A stretch of DNA of 64,000 nucleotides from Streptomyces sp. NBC_01429 (GTDB lineage: Bacteria; Actinomycetota; Actinomycetes; Streptomycetales; Streptomycetaceae): contig NZ_CP109599.1 of the NCBI RefSeq assembly GCF_036231945.1, forward strand, positions 1 through 64,000, in the 5' to 3' direction. The notes beneath the pieces were generated by a model. It was not told where the DNA came from and searched no databases. It saw nothing but the letters and a program-made list of their open reading frames with translations. Positions 1 through 9,714 of the stretch are shown piece after piece. The position numbers were made by a program, and so were the translations under genes. Every line of letters begins with the position of its first letter. Position 1 is the stretch's first letter.

Positions 1-135
1 CCCGGAGGAACGACGCACGGTCCTACGGACCGTAAAGACGATAAAGCCCTACGGGCTTTATGTAATTCCTCCGGAATTACAATTAAAATTCCTCCGGAAT
101 TCAATAGGCCGCAAGCGGCCTGAACGCCCCTCCGC
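1..135. repeat. Tandem short palindromes, telomere-like
   Basis: Five perfect small inverted repeats follow one another: ACGGTCC/GGACCGT around TAC (about 17-33), ATAAAGCCC/GGGCTTTAT around TAC (about 41-61), GTAATTCC/GGAATTAC around TCC (62-80), AATTCC/GGAATT around TCC (about 87-101) and AGGCCGC/GCGGCCT (about 106-121). Several have 3-base loops. The stretch is AT-rich against its surroundings. Tandem hairpins with 3-base loops at the extreme end of a replicon are the hallmark of Streptomyces telomeres, but the sequence is not the archetypal one and no terminal protein gene (tap/tpg) is visible. An internal repeat cluster remains possible. Confidence 0.5.
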
Positions 136-184
136 TCCGCTACGGGCCACGGCCTTGATCAACCGGTCGTCACTTACTCTTCCG

Positions 185-400
185 CTAATTGGAGTTCCTG
201 TTGGCCCGCTGCGCGGGCGGCTGGCTACGGAGATGAGGGGCGTCGTGATCCTGCGTCAGGCGGATCATATGGGCCGAACCTTCCCCGTGCATCACTGCCT
301 GGAACTGGGGTGCCGATTGAGATTCCACCTCACTGCCATCTGGACTAAACGCCAACCAGTGCATCGTGTCGCATACCTGGGTAGGTGTTGGTGATTTCAC
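185..400 (-). CDS. Small hypothetical protein (71 aa)
   Basis: A short reading frame with GTG start preceded by AGAAGGTG at close spacing. The product is hydrophilic, not arginine-biased as antisense frames in this DNA usually are, and has the segment HWLAFSPDG. I do not recognise the family. It follows a strong terminator hairpin (453-490) and so would need its own promoter. It lies between the terminal palindromes and another small hypothetical gene. Confidence 0.35.
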   Translation of the reverse strand: MKSPTPTQVCDTMHWLAFSPDGSEVESQSAPQFQAVMHGEGSAHMIRLTQDHDAPHLRSQPPAQRANRNSN

Positions 401-452
401 TTACACCTTCTCTCTATACCCAAGGCGCGCCTGTCTGCTCTACCAGTCAAAT

Positions 453-490
453 GGGAGCGCCTCGGATCGAGTTCGATCCGAGGCGCTCCC
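453..490. terminator. Perfect 18-bp stem hairpin
   Basis: GGGAGCGCCTCGGATCGA is followed after two bases by its exact complement. The hairpin lies about 40 bases past the stop of the minus-strand gene at 531, which supports that small gene being real. There is no T-run, as is usual in Streptomyces. Confidence 0.7.
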
Positions 491-530
491 TCTGGCCCTC
501 TGTGATCATTCAGGGCGCGTGCGCGTGCTC

Positions 531-1737
<1,207 letters not shown>

Positions 1738-1753
1738 CGTTGACGCCTGCCGT

Positions 1754-2941
1754 TCACGCCGTCACCTTGTGCGGGCTCTCGACGCCCGGGAAATCCATCT
1801 CCACCCAGATCTTGTCCAGCCGCCCGGGGAGCGGGGCGACCATCAGGGTCTCCAGCGTCAGGTCGCCGGTGTCCGCGTAGCGGGTCAGCGAGACGAAGAA
1901 GCGGTCGCTGAACAGGTCCGCCCGCAGCGATGATCCGACGAACAGCACCTGCTTGCCGACCGGCCCGGCCGGCATGAAGGGGGACTGGTCGAGCATCGGG
2001 CCCTGGGTCGGCCGGTTCTCGGGGGTGAATCCCTCGGCGGAGCGGATGCCGGAGAGCGGGACCACGACGGGGCCGCGGCTGAGGTTGGTGATGAACAGCT
2101 TCTCCTCGTCCCCCTCGCGGTAGGCGACCATGCTGATGGGCTGGCCGTTGCCCATGTCGCCGATCGTCTTGCCCCGCACCGTCGCTCCGTGCTTGAGCTC
2201 TGCGACCGGGATGGTGACCAGCGGGCTGCAGGCGTAGGCGGCGACGAGGGTGTCCTCACCGTCAATGGTGGCGAACTGCATGGCCCGGATCGGCGCACGC
2301 GTTTCATACATGCCGTGCGCGAGGTGGTAGATCTCCACTTGGGTCTCGCTGGCCTCCCCGGTGAACGGGTACGGGATCCGCCGCAGCGTGGAGGAGAACT
2401 CCTGGTTCGAGACGCCGGCGACAAACACCTCTCCGGCGTGGAACTTCAGGTCCACGATCGTCATGGACCGCAGCGGCGTCCGCGCCTTCTCGTCGAAGTA
2501 GGACGCCGGTGGCATGGGGAAAGTGCCGGCCCGGGACTTGAAGGTCTTGCCCTCGTCGGGAGCGTCGGACAGCTGGTGCACCGTCACGTTCGACGAGGAG
2601 AGGTCGAAAAGGCAAACCTCGCCGGCCAGCGAGACGCTCACGACCGCGGGGGCCAGGCGATCGCCGTTGCGCACCCCGACTGACAGGTACGGCTCGCGCG
2701 TCAGGGGATGGACGGCCATCCCGTTCATCACCAGTCTCTTCGCCGTCACGCCCAGCGCCGCGGCGATCTTCTCGTCGATCGACTCGAAGAGGAAGGGATC
2801 GAGCGAGGCCGGAGCCTGGCCCCGGCCCGTTTCGAAGGCGAAGACGGCCCCCGACTTGCTGTCGCCCACGAAGAGAACCCCGTCGGGGTTGAAGGTCAAA
2901 GCTCCCGCCGACCGCGGGGTGACTTGGTCAATCGTGTTCAC
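1754..2941 (-). CDS. Beta-propeller-like protein
   Basis: About 395 residues from a GTG at 2941, which has AGGAGA seven bases before it. An ATG at 3028 would lengthen the frame but would overlap the operator. Repeated motifs such as GALTFNPDGVLFVGDSKSG, IVDLKFHAGEVFVAGVSN and MQFATIDGEDTLVAAYAC are spaced like blades of a six- or seven-bladed propeller. No signal peptide and no obvious catalytic residues are seen. It forms an operon with the Ig-like protein gene. A degenerate copy of the palindrome found before the TetR gene at 4220 lies just upstream, suggesting shared control. Substrate unknown. Confidence 0.8.
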   Translation of the reverse strand: MNTIDQVTPRSAGALTFNPDGVLFVGDSKSGAVFAFETGRGQAPASLDPFLFESIDEKIAAALGVTAKRLVMNGMAVHPLTREPYLSVGVRNGDRLAPAVVSVSLAGEVCLFDLSSSNVTVHQLSDAPDEGKTFKSRAGTFPMPPASYFDEKARTPLRSMTIVDLKFHAGEVFVAGVSNQEFSSTLRRIPYPFTGEASETQVEIYHLAHGMYETRAPIRAMQFATIDGEDTLVAAYACSPLVTIPVAELKHGATVRGKTIGDMGNGQPISMVAYREGDEEKLFITNLSRGPVVVPLSGIRSAEGFTPENRPTQGPMLDQSPFMPAGPVGKQVLFVGSSLRADLFSDRFFVSLTRYADTGDLTLETLMVAPLPGRLDKIWVEMDFPGVESPHKVTA

Positions 2942-3014
2942 GATGGTCTCCTGGCCGCTCTCAGTGGCGTACCGCCCACATGTTTTGTAGGGATCACTCC
3001 ACTCTGCGCTCCAA

Positions 3015-3036
3015 AATTGGAGTGTCAACTACAAAA
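3015..3036. promoter_or_regulatory. Degenerate copy of the TetR operator
   Basis: The sequence TTGGAGT, spacer GTCA, then ACTACAAAA matches the perfect operator at 4180-4201 in its core, with 6 of 9 positions still symmetric. It lies about 75 bases before the GTG of the beta-propeller gene, in a plausible promoter position. An overlapping inverted repeat CTCCAA/TTGGAG occupies 3009-3022. Confidence 0.6.
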
Positions 3037-3144
3037 TCTGAGCGGTCCGCGAAGGCATTTCGCACCTACCCCCGAGGGTGGTCGCGTTCGCCCGGGCGGG
3101 CGGCTTCGGCTGCGATCCGTGGGATTGGGTCGGTGGCCACACAT

Positions 3145-3279
3145 GTCGGAGTGCGTGAGATCGATGGTGACGAGGGCAACGGCCTGGTGCGGATGGTGCG
3201 TCGGTGCGCCGCGTCGGTGGTGGCCTGGTGGATGGCGCAGATGGTGCTGCCGTCGACCCCGGGCGTGGACTTCGCGAGC
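3145..3279 (+). pseudogene. IS630-family transposase N-terminal fragment
   Basis: About 45 codons read DGDEGNGLVRMVRRCAAS then AQMVLPST, the pattern of the N-terminal helix-turn-helix region of IS630-type transposases (D/E-EG..L..IVRRG...V..RRA.M.L.SA). It stops at a large hairpin. No catalytic domain is present. A small relic between two minus-strand genes. Confidence 0.55.
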
Positions 3280-3339
3280 CGGCCGACTCCGCTCCGCCCG
3301 GGTCCGTGTTCCGGGCGGAGCGGAGTCGGCCGGTTCGCG
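3273..3339. terminator. 29-bp stem hairpin
   Basis: Arms 3273-3301 and 3311-3339 are complementary over 29 bases with one G:T wobble, around a 9-base loop. It lies 40 bases past the stop of the minus-strand SDR gene and separates it from the propeller operon. No other gene is seen between 3037 and 3379 except the IS630 relic. Confidence 0.75.
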
Positions 3340-3379
3340 TGACCGAGCTTCGGCGTTTGCTGCTTCGCGGGCGAGAATG

Positions 3380-4129
3380 TCAGACCGCGAGGCGGCCGCC
3401 GTCGACCGGCAGCAGCACGCCATGGATGAAGCTGGCCTCCTCGGTGGCGAGGTAGGCGATGGCGGCGGCGATCTCTTCGGGCTTCCCGACGCGCCCGGCC
3501 GGCGCGCCCTTCGCGAGCTGATCCAGCGCGTCGCCCATGGGAATGGTGCCTTCGGTGCGGGTGGGGCCGGGGCTGACGGCGTTCACGCGGACCCCGGCGG
3601 GGCCGAATTCGGCAGCCCAGGACTTGGTCAGCAGCATGAGAGCGGCCTTGCTGGAGCCATACAGGCCCATCCCGTTCATGCCGAACTCCGACACCATGGT
3701 CGTGATGTTGACGATCGCCCCGTGGCCGCGTTCGGCCATCGCGGGGGCCAATGCGGCCACCAGCAGGTAGGGCGCCTTGACGTTGACGGCGAAGACCTCG
3801 TCGATCTGATCGGCCGGGGTGTCGGCGGTGGGGCCGAAGGGGAAGACGCCGCCGCCGTTGACGAGGATGTCGACGTGGCCGCCGCCCGCCTGGGCGGCGC
3901 GGGCGGCGAGTTCCCGCACGCTGCGCTCGTCGCCCAGGTCGGCCGCGACGAAGTCCGCCGTCCCGCCGGCGGCGCGGATGCCGGCGACGACGGCCTCGCC
4001 GCGGGTCTTGTCCCGGCCGGACACGATGACGTGCGCCCCCAGGGCGGCCAGACGGTCGGCGGTGGCTTTGCCGATGCCGCTGGTGGAGCCCGTGATCAGG
4101 GCGGTGGAACCGGTCAGATCGGTGGTCAT
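3380..4129 (-). CDS. SDR family oxidoreductase
   Basis: A 249-residue classical short-chain dehydrogenase/reductase, probably NAD(P)H-dependent and cytoplasmic. The cofactor motif TGSTSGIG is near residues 12-19, the active-site Tyr/Lys pair is in YGSSKAAL near 155, and NAVSPGPTRTEG follows. The usual NNAG motif reads NGGG. The length is typical. The start has GAGGGG upstream. It is divergent from a TetR gene, and two palindromes of matching geometry lie between them, so it is very probably the TetR target. Substrate not predictable. Confidence 0.92.
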   Translation of the reverse strand: MTTDLTGSTALITGSTSGIGKATADRLAALGAHVIVSGRDKTRGEAVVAGIRAAGGTADFVAADLGDERSVRELAARAAQAGGGHVDILVNGGGVFPFGPTADTPADQIDEVFAVNVKAPYLLVAALAPAMAERGHGAIVNITTMVSEFGMNGMGLYGSSKAALMLLTKSWAAEFGPAGVRVNAVSPGPTRTEGTIPMGDALDQLAKGAPAGRVGKPEEIAAAIAYLATEEASFIHGVLLPVDGGRLAV

Positions 4130-4147
4130 GAGAAACCCCTCAGCTAG

Positions 4148-4163
4148 TGGAGCAAACGCTCCA
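4148..4163. promoter_or_regulatory. Second operator, TGGAG-N6-CTCCA
   Basis: TGGAGC and GCTCCA flank AAAC. The spacing TGGAG-N6-CTCCA is identical to the core of the stronger operator at 4180-4201. It lies about 20 bases from the SDR start, suitable for repression. Confidence 0.55.
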
Positions 4164-4179
4164 AACCATGCCCGGCTAT

Positions 4180-4201
4180 TTTTGGAGTGTCAACTCCAAA
4201 A
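4180..4201. promoter_or_regulatory. Perfect 9-bp inverted repeat, TetR operator
   Basis: TTTTGGAGT and its exact complement flank a 4-base GTCA spacer. It lies 18 bases before the proposed TetR start, in the divergent promoter region. Size and symmetry fit a TetR dimer site. A degenerate copy precedes the propeller operon 1.1 kb away. Confidence 0.8.
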
Positions 4202-4219
4202 TCGGGGTATGCTGAACCC

Positions 4220-4939
4220 ATGGACCAGTCAACACCCGAAAGCCGGACGGACCGCACATATCGGACCGGTGCGGTCGTCGAGGCCACACCCAGGCCGGTG
4301 CGGAAATTCACGACGAAGGGTCTGGCAACCCGGGCTCGCATCGTCACCGCCGCCGCCGAGCTGGTGTTCGCCCACGGCGTGGCCCGCACCGGCATCGAGG
4401 ACGTCCAGCGTCGAGCGGGTGTCAGCGCGTCGCAGCTCTACCACTACTTCACCGACAAGGACGACCTGATCCGGGCCGTGATCGCCCACCAGACCGACGG
4501 CATCCTGGCCGCCCAACGACCCGTCCTCGACGAACTCGACAGCTTCGACAACCTCTACCGCTGGCGTGACCTGCTCGTCGACCTGCAAGAGCAGCGCAAC
4601 TGCGTCGGCGGCTGCCCCATCGGATCGATCGCGGCCGAGCTGGCCGACAACGACCCCCACGCACGAGCGGACCTCGTCGACGGCTTCGAACGCTGGGAGG
4701 CTCCGATCCGCGAGGGCCTGGCCCGCATGCGCACCCGAGGCGACCTGCGCCCTGACACCGACACCGACGCCCTCGCCCTCGCCCTGCTCGTTGCACTCCA
4801 GGGCGGACTCCTCCTTACTCAGACCCGTCGCGACACCACCCCCCTGCGCACCGGTCTCGACGCCGTCCTGGCCCACATCCGAACCTACGCGACTGAGCCG
4901 ACACAGCACCGTGACCCCATCTCGGCCGGGCGGCACTGA
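4220..4939 (+). CDS. TetR/AcrR regulator, LmrA/YxaF-like
   Basis: About 239 residues from ATG 4220. An upstream in-frame GTG-type start at 4187 would fall inside the operator and is less likely. The N-terminal HTH reads RARIVTAAAELVFAHGVARTGIEDVQ then GVSASQLYHYFTDKDDLI. The ligand domain carries CVGGCPIGSIAAELAD, a signature of the LmrA/YxaF branch, whose members sense hydrophobic aromatic compounds. It is divergent from the SDR gene and probably represses it, itself, and perhaps the propeller operon through the shared palindrome. Ligand unknown. Confidence 0.9.
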   Translation: MDQSTPESRTDRTYRTGAVVEATPRPVRKFTTKGLATRARIVTAAAELVFAHGVARTGIEDVQRRAGVSASQLYHYFTDKDDLIRAVIAHQTDGILAAQRPVLDELDSFDNLYRWRDLLVDLQEQRNCVGGCPIGSIAAELADNDPHARADLVDGFERWEAPIREGLARMRTRGDLRPDTDTDALALALLVALQGGLLLTQTRRDTTPLRTGLDAVLAHIRTYATEPTQHRDPISAGRH

Positions 4940-5344
4940 TTCCCGATGAGGTGGCCCGGATGACGCTCAGCACCTCCCAGGCCGCCCGCGAAGGCCGCTT
5001 CGCCGGGTCAGACCCCCTGCTGGGCGAAACTTCTCGGCCGCGAACTGCACACCATCGCCGACCAGTCGACCGTCGAGAAGTAGGACCCACTTCGATCGGC
5101 CTGCACGACTTCGGCGTGCCAGGGCAAGCAGCTACCGCACGGCCAGATCTCGTACGGCTCGCCTTCATCGTTCATCGCCGCGAGATCCACCGAACCCACG
5201 GGCGCGCTGTACGTCGTGTTCGACTGAGAAGTCGCCATAGGAGCACGTTGCCAGACCAGCGATACTCAGGGCTCCACATCCCAAACTCAGTGGACAACGG
5301 ACAGACCAAAACCCTGTCCACAACTTCGGCTCGAACCACCATCC
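4940..5344. other. Region with no firm gene
   Basis: Nothing certain is coded here. A minus-strand frame at 5008-5238 (76 aa, start ATG, contains EIWPCGSCLPWHAEVVQAD) has plausible composition but no ribosome binding site. On the plus strand a stretch ending ELHTIADQSTVEK before a TAG at 5081 looks like the C-terminus of a lost gene whose frame is broken upstream. The region precedes the IS256-family element. Confidence 0.35.
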
Positions 5345-6728
5345 GGGACTATAAAACGTTCGGTGTAACTCCCGATCATGGAAGATGCATCGATGACCAG
5401 CAACAACGTGACCGAGGCCGAGACCGTCGAGCCGTCTGAGGCCGTGGTACCGAAGTCCATGGACGACCGGCTGATCGACGAGCTCGTGGGCCGGGCTCAG
5501 GCCGAGGGCGTGCAGCTGACCGGCGAAGGCGGGCTGCTCCGGCAGCTGACCAAGCGGCTCCTGGAATCCGCTCTCGAGGGCGAGATCACCGACCACCTCG
5601 GCTATGACAAGCACGATCCTGCCGGGAAAAACGGCGGCAACTCACGCAACGGCACCCGAGCCAGGACCGTACTGACCGACGTCGGCCCGGTGGAGATAAC
5701 CGTGCCCCGCGACCGCGAGGGCTCCTTCGAACCGAAGATCGTCAAGAAGCGGCAGAAGCACCTTTCCGGTGTCGACGAGATGGTCATCTCGCTCGCCGCG
5801 AAGGGCCTGACGACTGGTGAGGTCCAAGCTCACCTGGCCGAGGTCTATGGCGCCGAGGTGTCGCGCCAGACGATCTCCACGATCACCGACAAGGTCCTCG
5901 AAGGCATGGCCGAATGGCAGAACCGGCCCCTGGACGCCGTCTATCCGGTGGTCTTCATCGACGCCATCCACGTGAAGATCCGCGACGGCGCGGTTGCCAA
6001 CCGGCCCATCTACGTGGCCCTGGCCGTCACGACCGAGGGCCGACGGGACATCCTGGGGCTGTGGGCCGGTGATGGCGGCGAGGGTGCCAAGCACTGGATG
6101 CACATCCTCACCGAGATCAAGAACCGCGGCGTGAACGACGTCCTCGTGCTGGTCTGCGACGGGCGCAAGGGGCTGCCCGACGCGGTCGAGGCCGTCTGGC
6201 CCCGCACCGTCGTGCAGACCTGCGTGGTCCACCTGCTGCGGAACTCCTTCCGCTATGCCGCCCGCCAGGACTGGGACAAGATCGCGAAGGTGCTCAAGCC
6301 CGTCTACACCGCGGCGACCGAAGAGGACGCTGCCCTCGAGCGGTTCGCGGAGTTCGCCGACGCGTGGGGCAAGAAGTATCCGGCGATCGTGCGGCTCTGG
6401 GAGAACGCGTGGGAGGAGTTCACCCCGTTCCTCCGCTTCGAGACCGAGATCCGCCGCATCGTCTGCACCACGAACGCGATCGAGTCCGTCAACGCCAGGA
6501 TCCGCCGGGCGGTCAAGGCCCGCGGCCGCTTCCCGAACGAGCAGGCCGCCCTGAAGCGCGTCTACATGGCGATCATGTCGCTCGACCCGACCGGCAAGGG
6601 CCAGGCCCGCTGGACCATGCGCTGGAAAACCGCTCTGAACGCCTTCTACATCGCCTTCGACGGCCGACTCTCCGCAGCCCGCCAGTAACCCTCAACAACC
6701 CGAGTTACACCGCTCGTTTGACAGACCC
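5345..6728 (+). mobile_element. IS256-family insertion sequence
   Basis: A 1384-base element bounded by 27-base imperfect inverted repeats, 5345-5371 and 6702-6728, matching at 22 of 27 positions and sharing CGGTGTAACTC at the inner end. One transposase gene fills it. No clear target duplication is visible at the flanks, so later rearrangement or slightly different true ends are possible. Confidence 0.85.
5378..6688 (+). CDS. IS256-family transposase, intact
   Basis: 436 residues, full length for the family (about 400-440). The N-terminal part has LTKRLLESALEGEITDHLGY, typical of the mutator/IS256 group. The DDE core shows VVFIDAIHVKIRDG (first Asp), VLVCDGRKGLPDAVEAVWP (second Asp) and later ENAWEEFTPF with CTTNAIESVNARIRRAVKARG near the C-terminus (third acidic residue and conserved NAIES). 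No frameshift or stop is present, so the element may be active. An alternative start is the ATG at 5393. Confidence 0.95.
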   Translation: MEDASMTSNNVTEAETVEPSEAVVPKSMDDRLIDELVGRAQAEGVQLTGEGGLLRQLTKRLLESALEGEITDHLGYDKHDPAGKNGGNSRNGTRARTVLTDVGPVEITVPRDREGSFEPKIVKKRQKHLSGVDEMVISLAAKGLTTGEVQAHLAEVYGAEVSRQTISTITDKVLEGMAEWQNRPLDAVYPVVFIDAIHVKIRDGAVANRPIYVALAVTTEGRRDILGLWAGDGGEGAKHWMHILTEIKNRGVNDVLVLVCDGRKGLPDAVEAVWPRTVVQTCVVHLLRNSFRYAARQDWDKIAKVLKPVYTAATEEDAALERFAEFADAWGKKYPAIVRLWENAWEEFTPFLRFETEIRRIVCTTNAIESVNARIRRAVKARGRFPNEQAALKRVYMAIMSLDPTGKGQARWTMRWKTALNAFYIAFDGRLSAARQ

Positions 6729-6739
6729 CCCGCTGGGGT

Positions 6740-7080
6740 GGTCTCCGCGTTCCGATCCTGGTGGCTGAGGGAATCGGCGATCAGTTCGCGGTACAGCTCG
6801 ACCAGTTCATGCGGCTGGTCGCGTACAAGCCCCAGGCGGACAGTTCGGTCCAGGACCGCCTGGTCGTCCAGCGAGGCGAGCCATACCTGGACCGTTTATG
6901 CCTCGGGTCCTTCCAGTGAAGGAGCGAGGACCTCGACGAGACTGGAACGGGCAACAGCAGCCGTGATCCTGTCCCTGGCGCGCGCAACAGCGGCTTCACG
7001 GCCTGCCGTCGCCAGTTCGGCGCGCAGGTCCTCGTGTCCGGCCGTGATGTCAAGCTGCGGCGGCAGTGGGCTGACGTCAG
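6740..7080 (-). pseudogene. Remnant of an unknown coding sequence
   Basis: Read on the minus strand, one frame gives a coding-like, acidic and alanine-rich protein with HEDLRAELATAGREAAVARA then an in-frame TAA after SLEGPEA, followed by VWLASLDDQAVLDRTVRLG and ELVELYRELIADSL. It is cut at one side by the IS256 element. No start is found. The single stop and truncation mark it as dead. Family not recognised. Confidence 0.5.
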
Positions 7081-7195
7081 AGGCCGTATCTCAACCGAAC
7101 GTGATCCGTTGATTTTTGCTGGTCAGGCATGGTGTAGATCGGAATGAGAGAGGCATCCGACGTCTTGTTTCCGCTCCGTGAGCGAGGGGTGCGCG

Positions 7196-7734
7196 ATGGC
7201 GTCGGTGCTGGGAATGCTGGAGGAGCGGGAGACAGCGGCCCGTGTGCGGGTGGAAGGTCTGCGGGAGGAAGTCGCCCGGTTGGCTGAGCTGTTGGAGGCC
7301 GCCGAGATCGAGCTGGACCGGCGGGTGATCGCGCGGAAGAACTGGTCGAGGCCCTGGCAGCCTCGGCGGCCGAGACCACCGCCGTGACCGGGACCGAGGC
7401 CGGGGCCGAGGAGGAAGCGGTGCTGTCGCTCGCGCCGGTGCCGGGCTCAACGGTGCCGCCCTGGCGGGAAGGGCTGCCGGTGACGGTTCTGGCACCGGAC
7501 TATCAGCGGATTCTGGGCGTGCTGGAACAGCAGCGGTCCACGGGGCACGGGCCGCTTCGGGCCGAGGAGATCGCGGTGGAACTGGGCCTTGACGCCACGC
7601 CGGCGAAGGTCGAGGGGGTGCGGTCGAAAGCCCGGCGTCTGGCGGAGCGCGGCAGGCTCCTCCTGGAGGCGTCGGGGGCATTCAATGCCGGCCGGCGGCC
7701 CGTGGCCGTGCCAGACGCCGGCTCATCCGCGTGA
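7196..7734 (+). pseudogene. Frameshifted coiled-coil hypothetical gene
   Basis: The ATG at 7196 follows GAGCGAGGGG. The first part (to about 7335) encodes a coiled coil, MLEERETAARVRVEGLREEVARLAELLEAA compressed into about 45 residues. The frame is then lost, but a one-base shift gives AEELVEALAASAAETTAVTG and joins smoothly to the frame that ends at 7734. That second part has QRILGVLEQQRSTGHGPLRAEEIAVELG, a winged-helix-like region, and GVRSKARRLAERG. Together it would be about 180 residues. Similar genes accompany transposons in Streptomyces. Probably inactivated. Confidence 0.6.
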
Positions 7735-7749
7735 CCATCGACCACCGGA

Positions 7750-8495
7750 TCACCGTCTCGCTGGTGGCGGCAGGGTCTCGTAGTCCCGGGCCAAGCGGCG
7801 GGAGTTCATCAGCCACGCGAACGTGCGCTCCGCCACCCAGCGTCTCGGCAGCACCACGAACGCTGTCATGTCGTCGGTGCGCTTGACGATCTCCAGGGTC
7901 AGATCGAGCTTGTCCCGGCACCAGCCGACGAGGGAGCCGGTGTAGCCGCTGTCGGCCCAGACGAGGGTGATGTCGCGGTGCAGGCGGCGCAGCCGGGCCA
8001 GCAGACCCGCCGCACCGCGCGGTCGCCGATGTTCGCGGCGGTGACCGCGACGACCAGGAGCAGGCCGAGAGTGTCGGTCACGATGTGCCGTTTGCGGCCC
8101 GGCACCTTCTTCCCGCCGTCGTAGCCCCGTGAGGCGGCCGGCACCGTCGCGGCGGCCCGCACCGACTGCGCGTCGATGATCCCCGCAGTGGGCTCGGCCT
8201 TGCGGCCGTCGCGCTCCCGGACCTTCCCGCGCAGCCGGTCATGGAACTCGGTGATCAGCCCGTGCTCGCGCCAGCGGCGGAAGAAGGCGTAGACCCGGCG
8301 CCAGCCAGGGAAGTCCGCGGGCATCGCCCGCCAGGAGATCCCGCCCGCGACCAGGTAGCGGATCGCGTCCAGCAGCTGGCGGTGGCAGTAGCCCTCGGGG
8401 CGTCCACCCCGCCCATTCAGCCAGGCCGGCACCGGCAGCAACAGCCGCACGGCCGCCCACTCCGCGTCCGTCATGTCCGACGGATACCGGCGCAC
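7750..8495 (-). pseudogene. IS5-family transposase, frameshifted
   Basis: From a GTG at 8495 the protein reads RYPSDMTDAEWAAVRLLLP, GRGGRPEGYCHRQLLDAIRYLV, then the DDE core IIDAQSVRAAATV and GRKRHIVTDTLGLLL. Near 8010 the frame breaks; the other frame continues GLLARLRRLH, WADSGYTGSLVGWC and RRWVAERTFAWLMNSRRLARDYE to a TGA at 7750. IS5 members can use programmed frameshifting, but the position here, deep in the catalytic domain, suggests decay. Terminal repeats could not be fixed. A 12-base inverted repeat (8602-8613 and 8646-8657) lies just outside. Confidence 0.8.
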
Positions 8496-8779
8496 CCGAT
8501 CGGGATGATCGGCCGCATTGCCGTACACGTGCGCGAGGCAATCACACGATGGAGCAGCCGAGTTGAACTGGACAGGCTCGGACACGTACAACAAGGACAC
8601 CAGGGCCTCCCGGCACTGCTCGGTCAGATTCGCATCCCCGAGCTACCGAGAGGCCCTGTCTTCATGCGCGTACAACGGGAAGATCACGGGTCGGGGTCGT
8701 CGATGGAGACGTGCCAGTCACCGACGTGGGCAGCAGACTGCGCGGGCCGGCTCGTAGGGCCCGCGGTGCTCGATCCCGC

Positions 8780-8822
8780 GCGAAGGCCCCCGTCCAGCGC
8801 AAGCTTGGGCGAGGGCCTTCGC
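8780..8822. terminator. 10-bp stem hairpin
   Basis: GCGAAGGCCC (8780-8789) pairs with GGGCCTTCGC (8813-8822). It lies about 55 bases past the stop of the secreted-protein gene and probably ends its transcript. Otherwise the stretch 8660-8875 shows nothing. Confidence 0.6.
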
Positions 8823-8875
8823 AGTGTTCGTGGCGTTTCGCCTTGCCAGGGCCAAGGGCGCCAGAGGGGACGCCG

Positions 8876-9709
8876 TCAGCGCACGTCGACGTAGTCCGCC
8901 GCGCCGACGGCGGTGCCGGTCGTGGTGTTGCCGTTGTACTTCCACCGGTAGAAACCGTCGGTGGAGGCCGTGACGGTGGCTTTGAGCGCACCGGTGCTGC
9001 TGGTAGTGGCCTTCTTGACCGTCTTGTACGAGTCCGTGCCCTTGGCGCGGAACTGGAGACTGACCGTGCGGTCGCTGTAGGCGTTGTACTTCTTCGTGCT
9101 CCAGTTCGCCCGGGTCAGCTTGCCCGTGACGGTGATCTTCTTGCCTTTGGTGACCGGCTCCGGCGTGGCGTCGGCAGTGGTGACCTTGGCGGCACGCTTG
9201 AGACGGACGGTCTGGGACCTCGTCTCGTACTCCTGCGCCTTGACAGCGCCGCTGGCCTTGAACAGGCGGAGCGACACGGCGACTTTCCACGTAGTGGCGT
9301 CACTGTTGGAGCCGACTTGCTTCCGGCTCGAGTGCGGGTCGATGTAGAGGTCGCCCTCGCAGCGGGCGCGCTTGGAGCTGATCTCGTAACAGGTGTAGCC
9401 GCCCGGCCCGATGAAGTTTTTTCCAGTGTCGGCCGCCGTCTTTCGGCTGCCGCGGTAGAGGAAAGGATCCGCGTCGTAGCGGTAGGGGTCGGCTGTGCTG
9501 TACCCGGACGGCAGAGCGATGTTGAAGGTGAGGGGTGGCTCCACCGCCTTCGACGTGCCGACCACGATCGGCTTGCCGTTGTTGATGACGATGTCCGACA
9601 CAGTGATGCCGGTGTCCGCCGCATGGGCCACCGGAGCACTGAGAACCAAAAGTCCCAGCGCCCCCACGAACGCGGCCCCTGCGGCGGTTCTTCGTCTGCC
9701 TGACTTCAT
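8876..9709 (-). CDS. Secreted protein of unknown function
   Basis: 277 residues with a clear Sec signal peptide: basic MKSGRRRTAAGAA, hydrophobic core, cleavage after PVAHA near residue 30. The mature part is beta-rich. A segment TKGKKITVTGKLTRANW near 190-206 and a C-terminal FYRWKYNGNTTTG match the Ig-like fold often found in Streptomyces extracellular proteins. Two cysteines (CYE, RCEG) near 110-120 may form a disulphide. It stands alone with its own terminator. No catalytic motif seen. Confidence 0.85.
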   Translation of the reverse strand: MKSGRRRTAAGAAFVGALGLLVLSAPVAHAADTGITVSDIVINNGKPIVVGTSKAVEPPLTFNIALPSGYSTADPYRYDADPFLYRGSRKTAADTGKNFIGPGGYTCYEISSKRARCEGDLYIDPHSSRKQVGSNSDATTWKVAVSLRLFKASGAVKAQEYETRSQTVRLKRAAKVTTADATPEPVTKGKKITVTGKLTRANWSTKKYNAYSDRTVSLQFRAKGTDSYKTVKKATTSSTGALKATVTASTDGFYRWKYNGNTTTGTAVGAADYVDVR

Positions 9710-9714
9710 TCACA

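Noticed and set aside
2708-4147. Plus-strand frame of about 479 codons
   Set aside because: Antisense to the propeller and SDR genes, which have clear motifs and ribosome binding sites.
5378-6688. Programmed frameshift or decay in the IS256 transposase
   Set aside because: The frame is continuous and all catalytic motifs are present.
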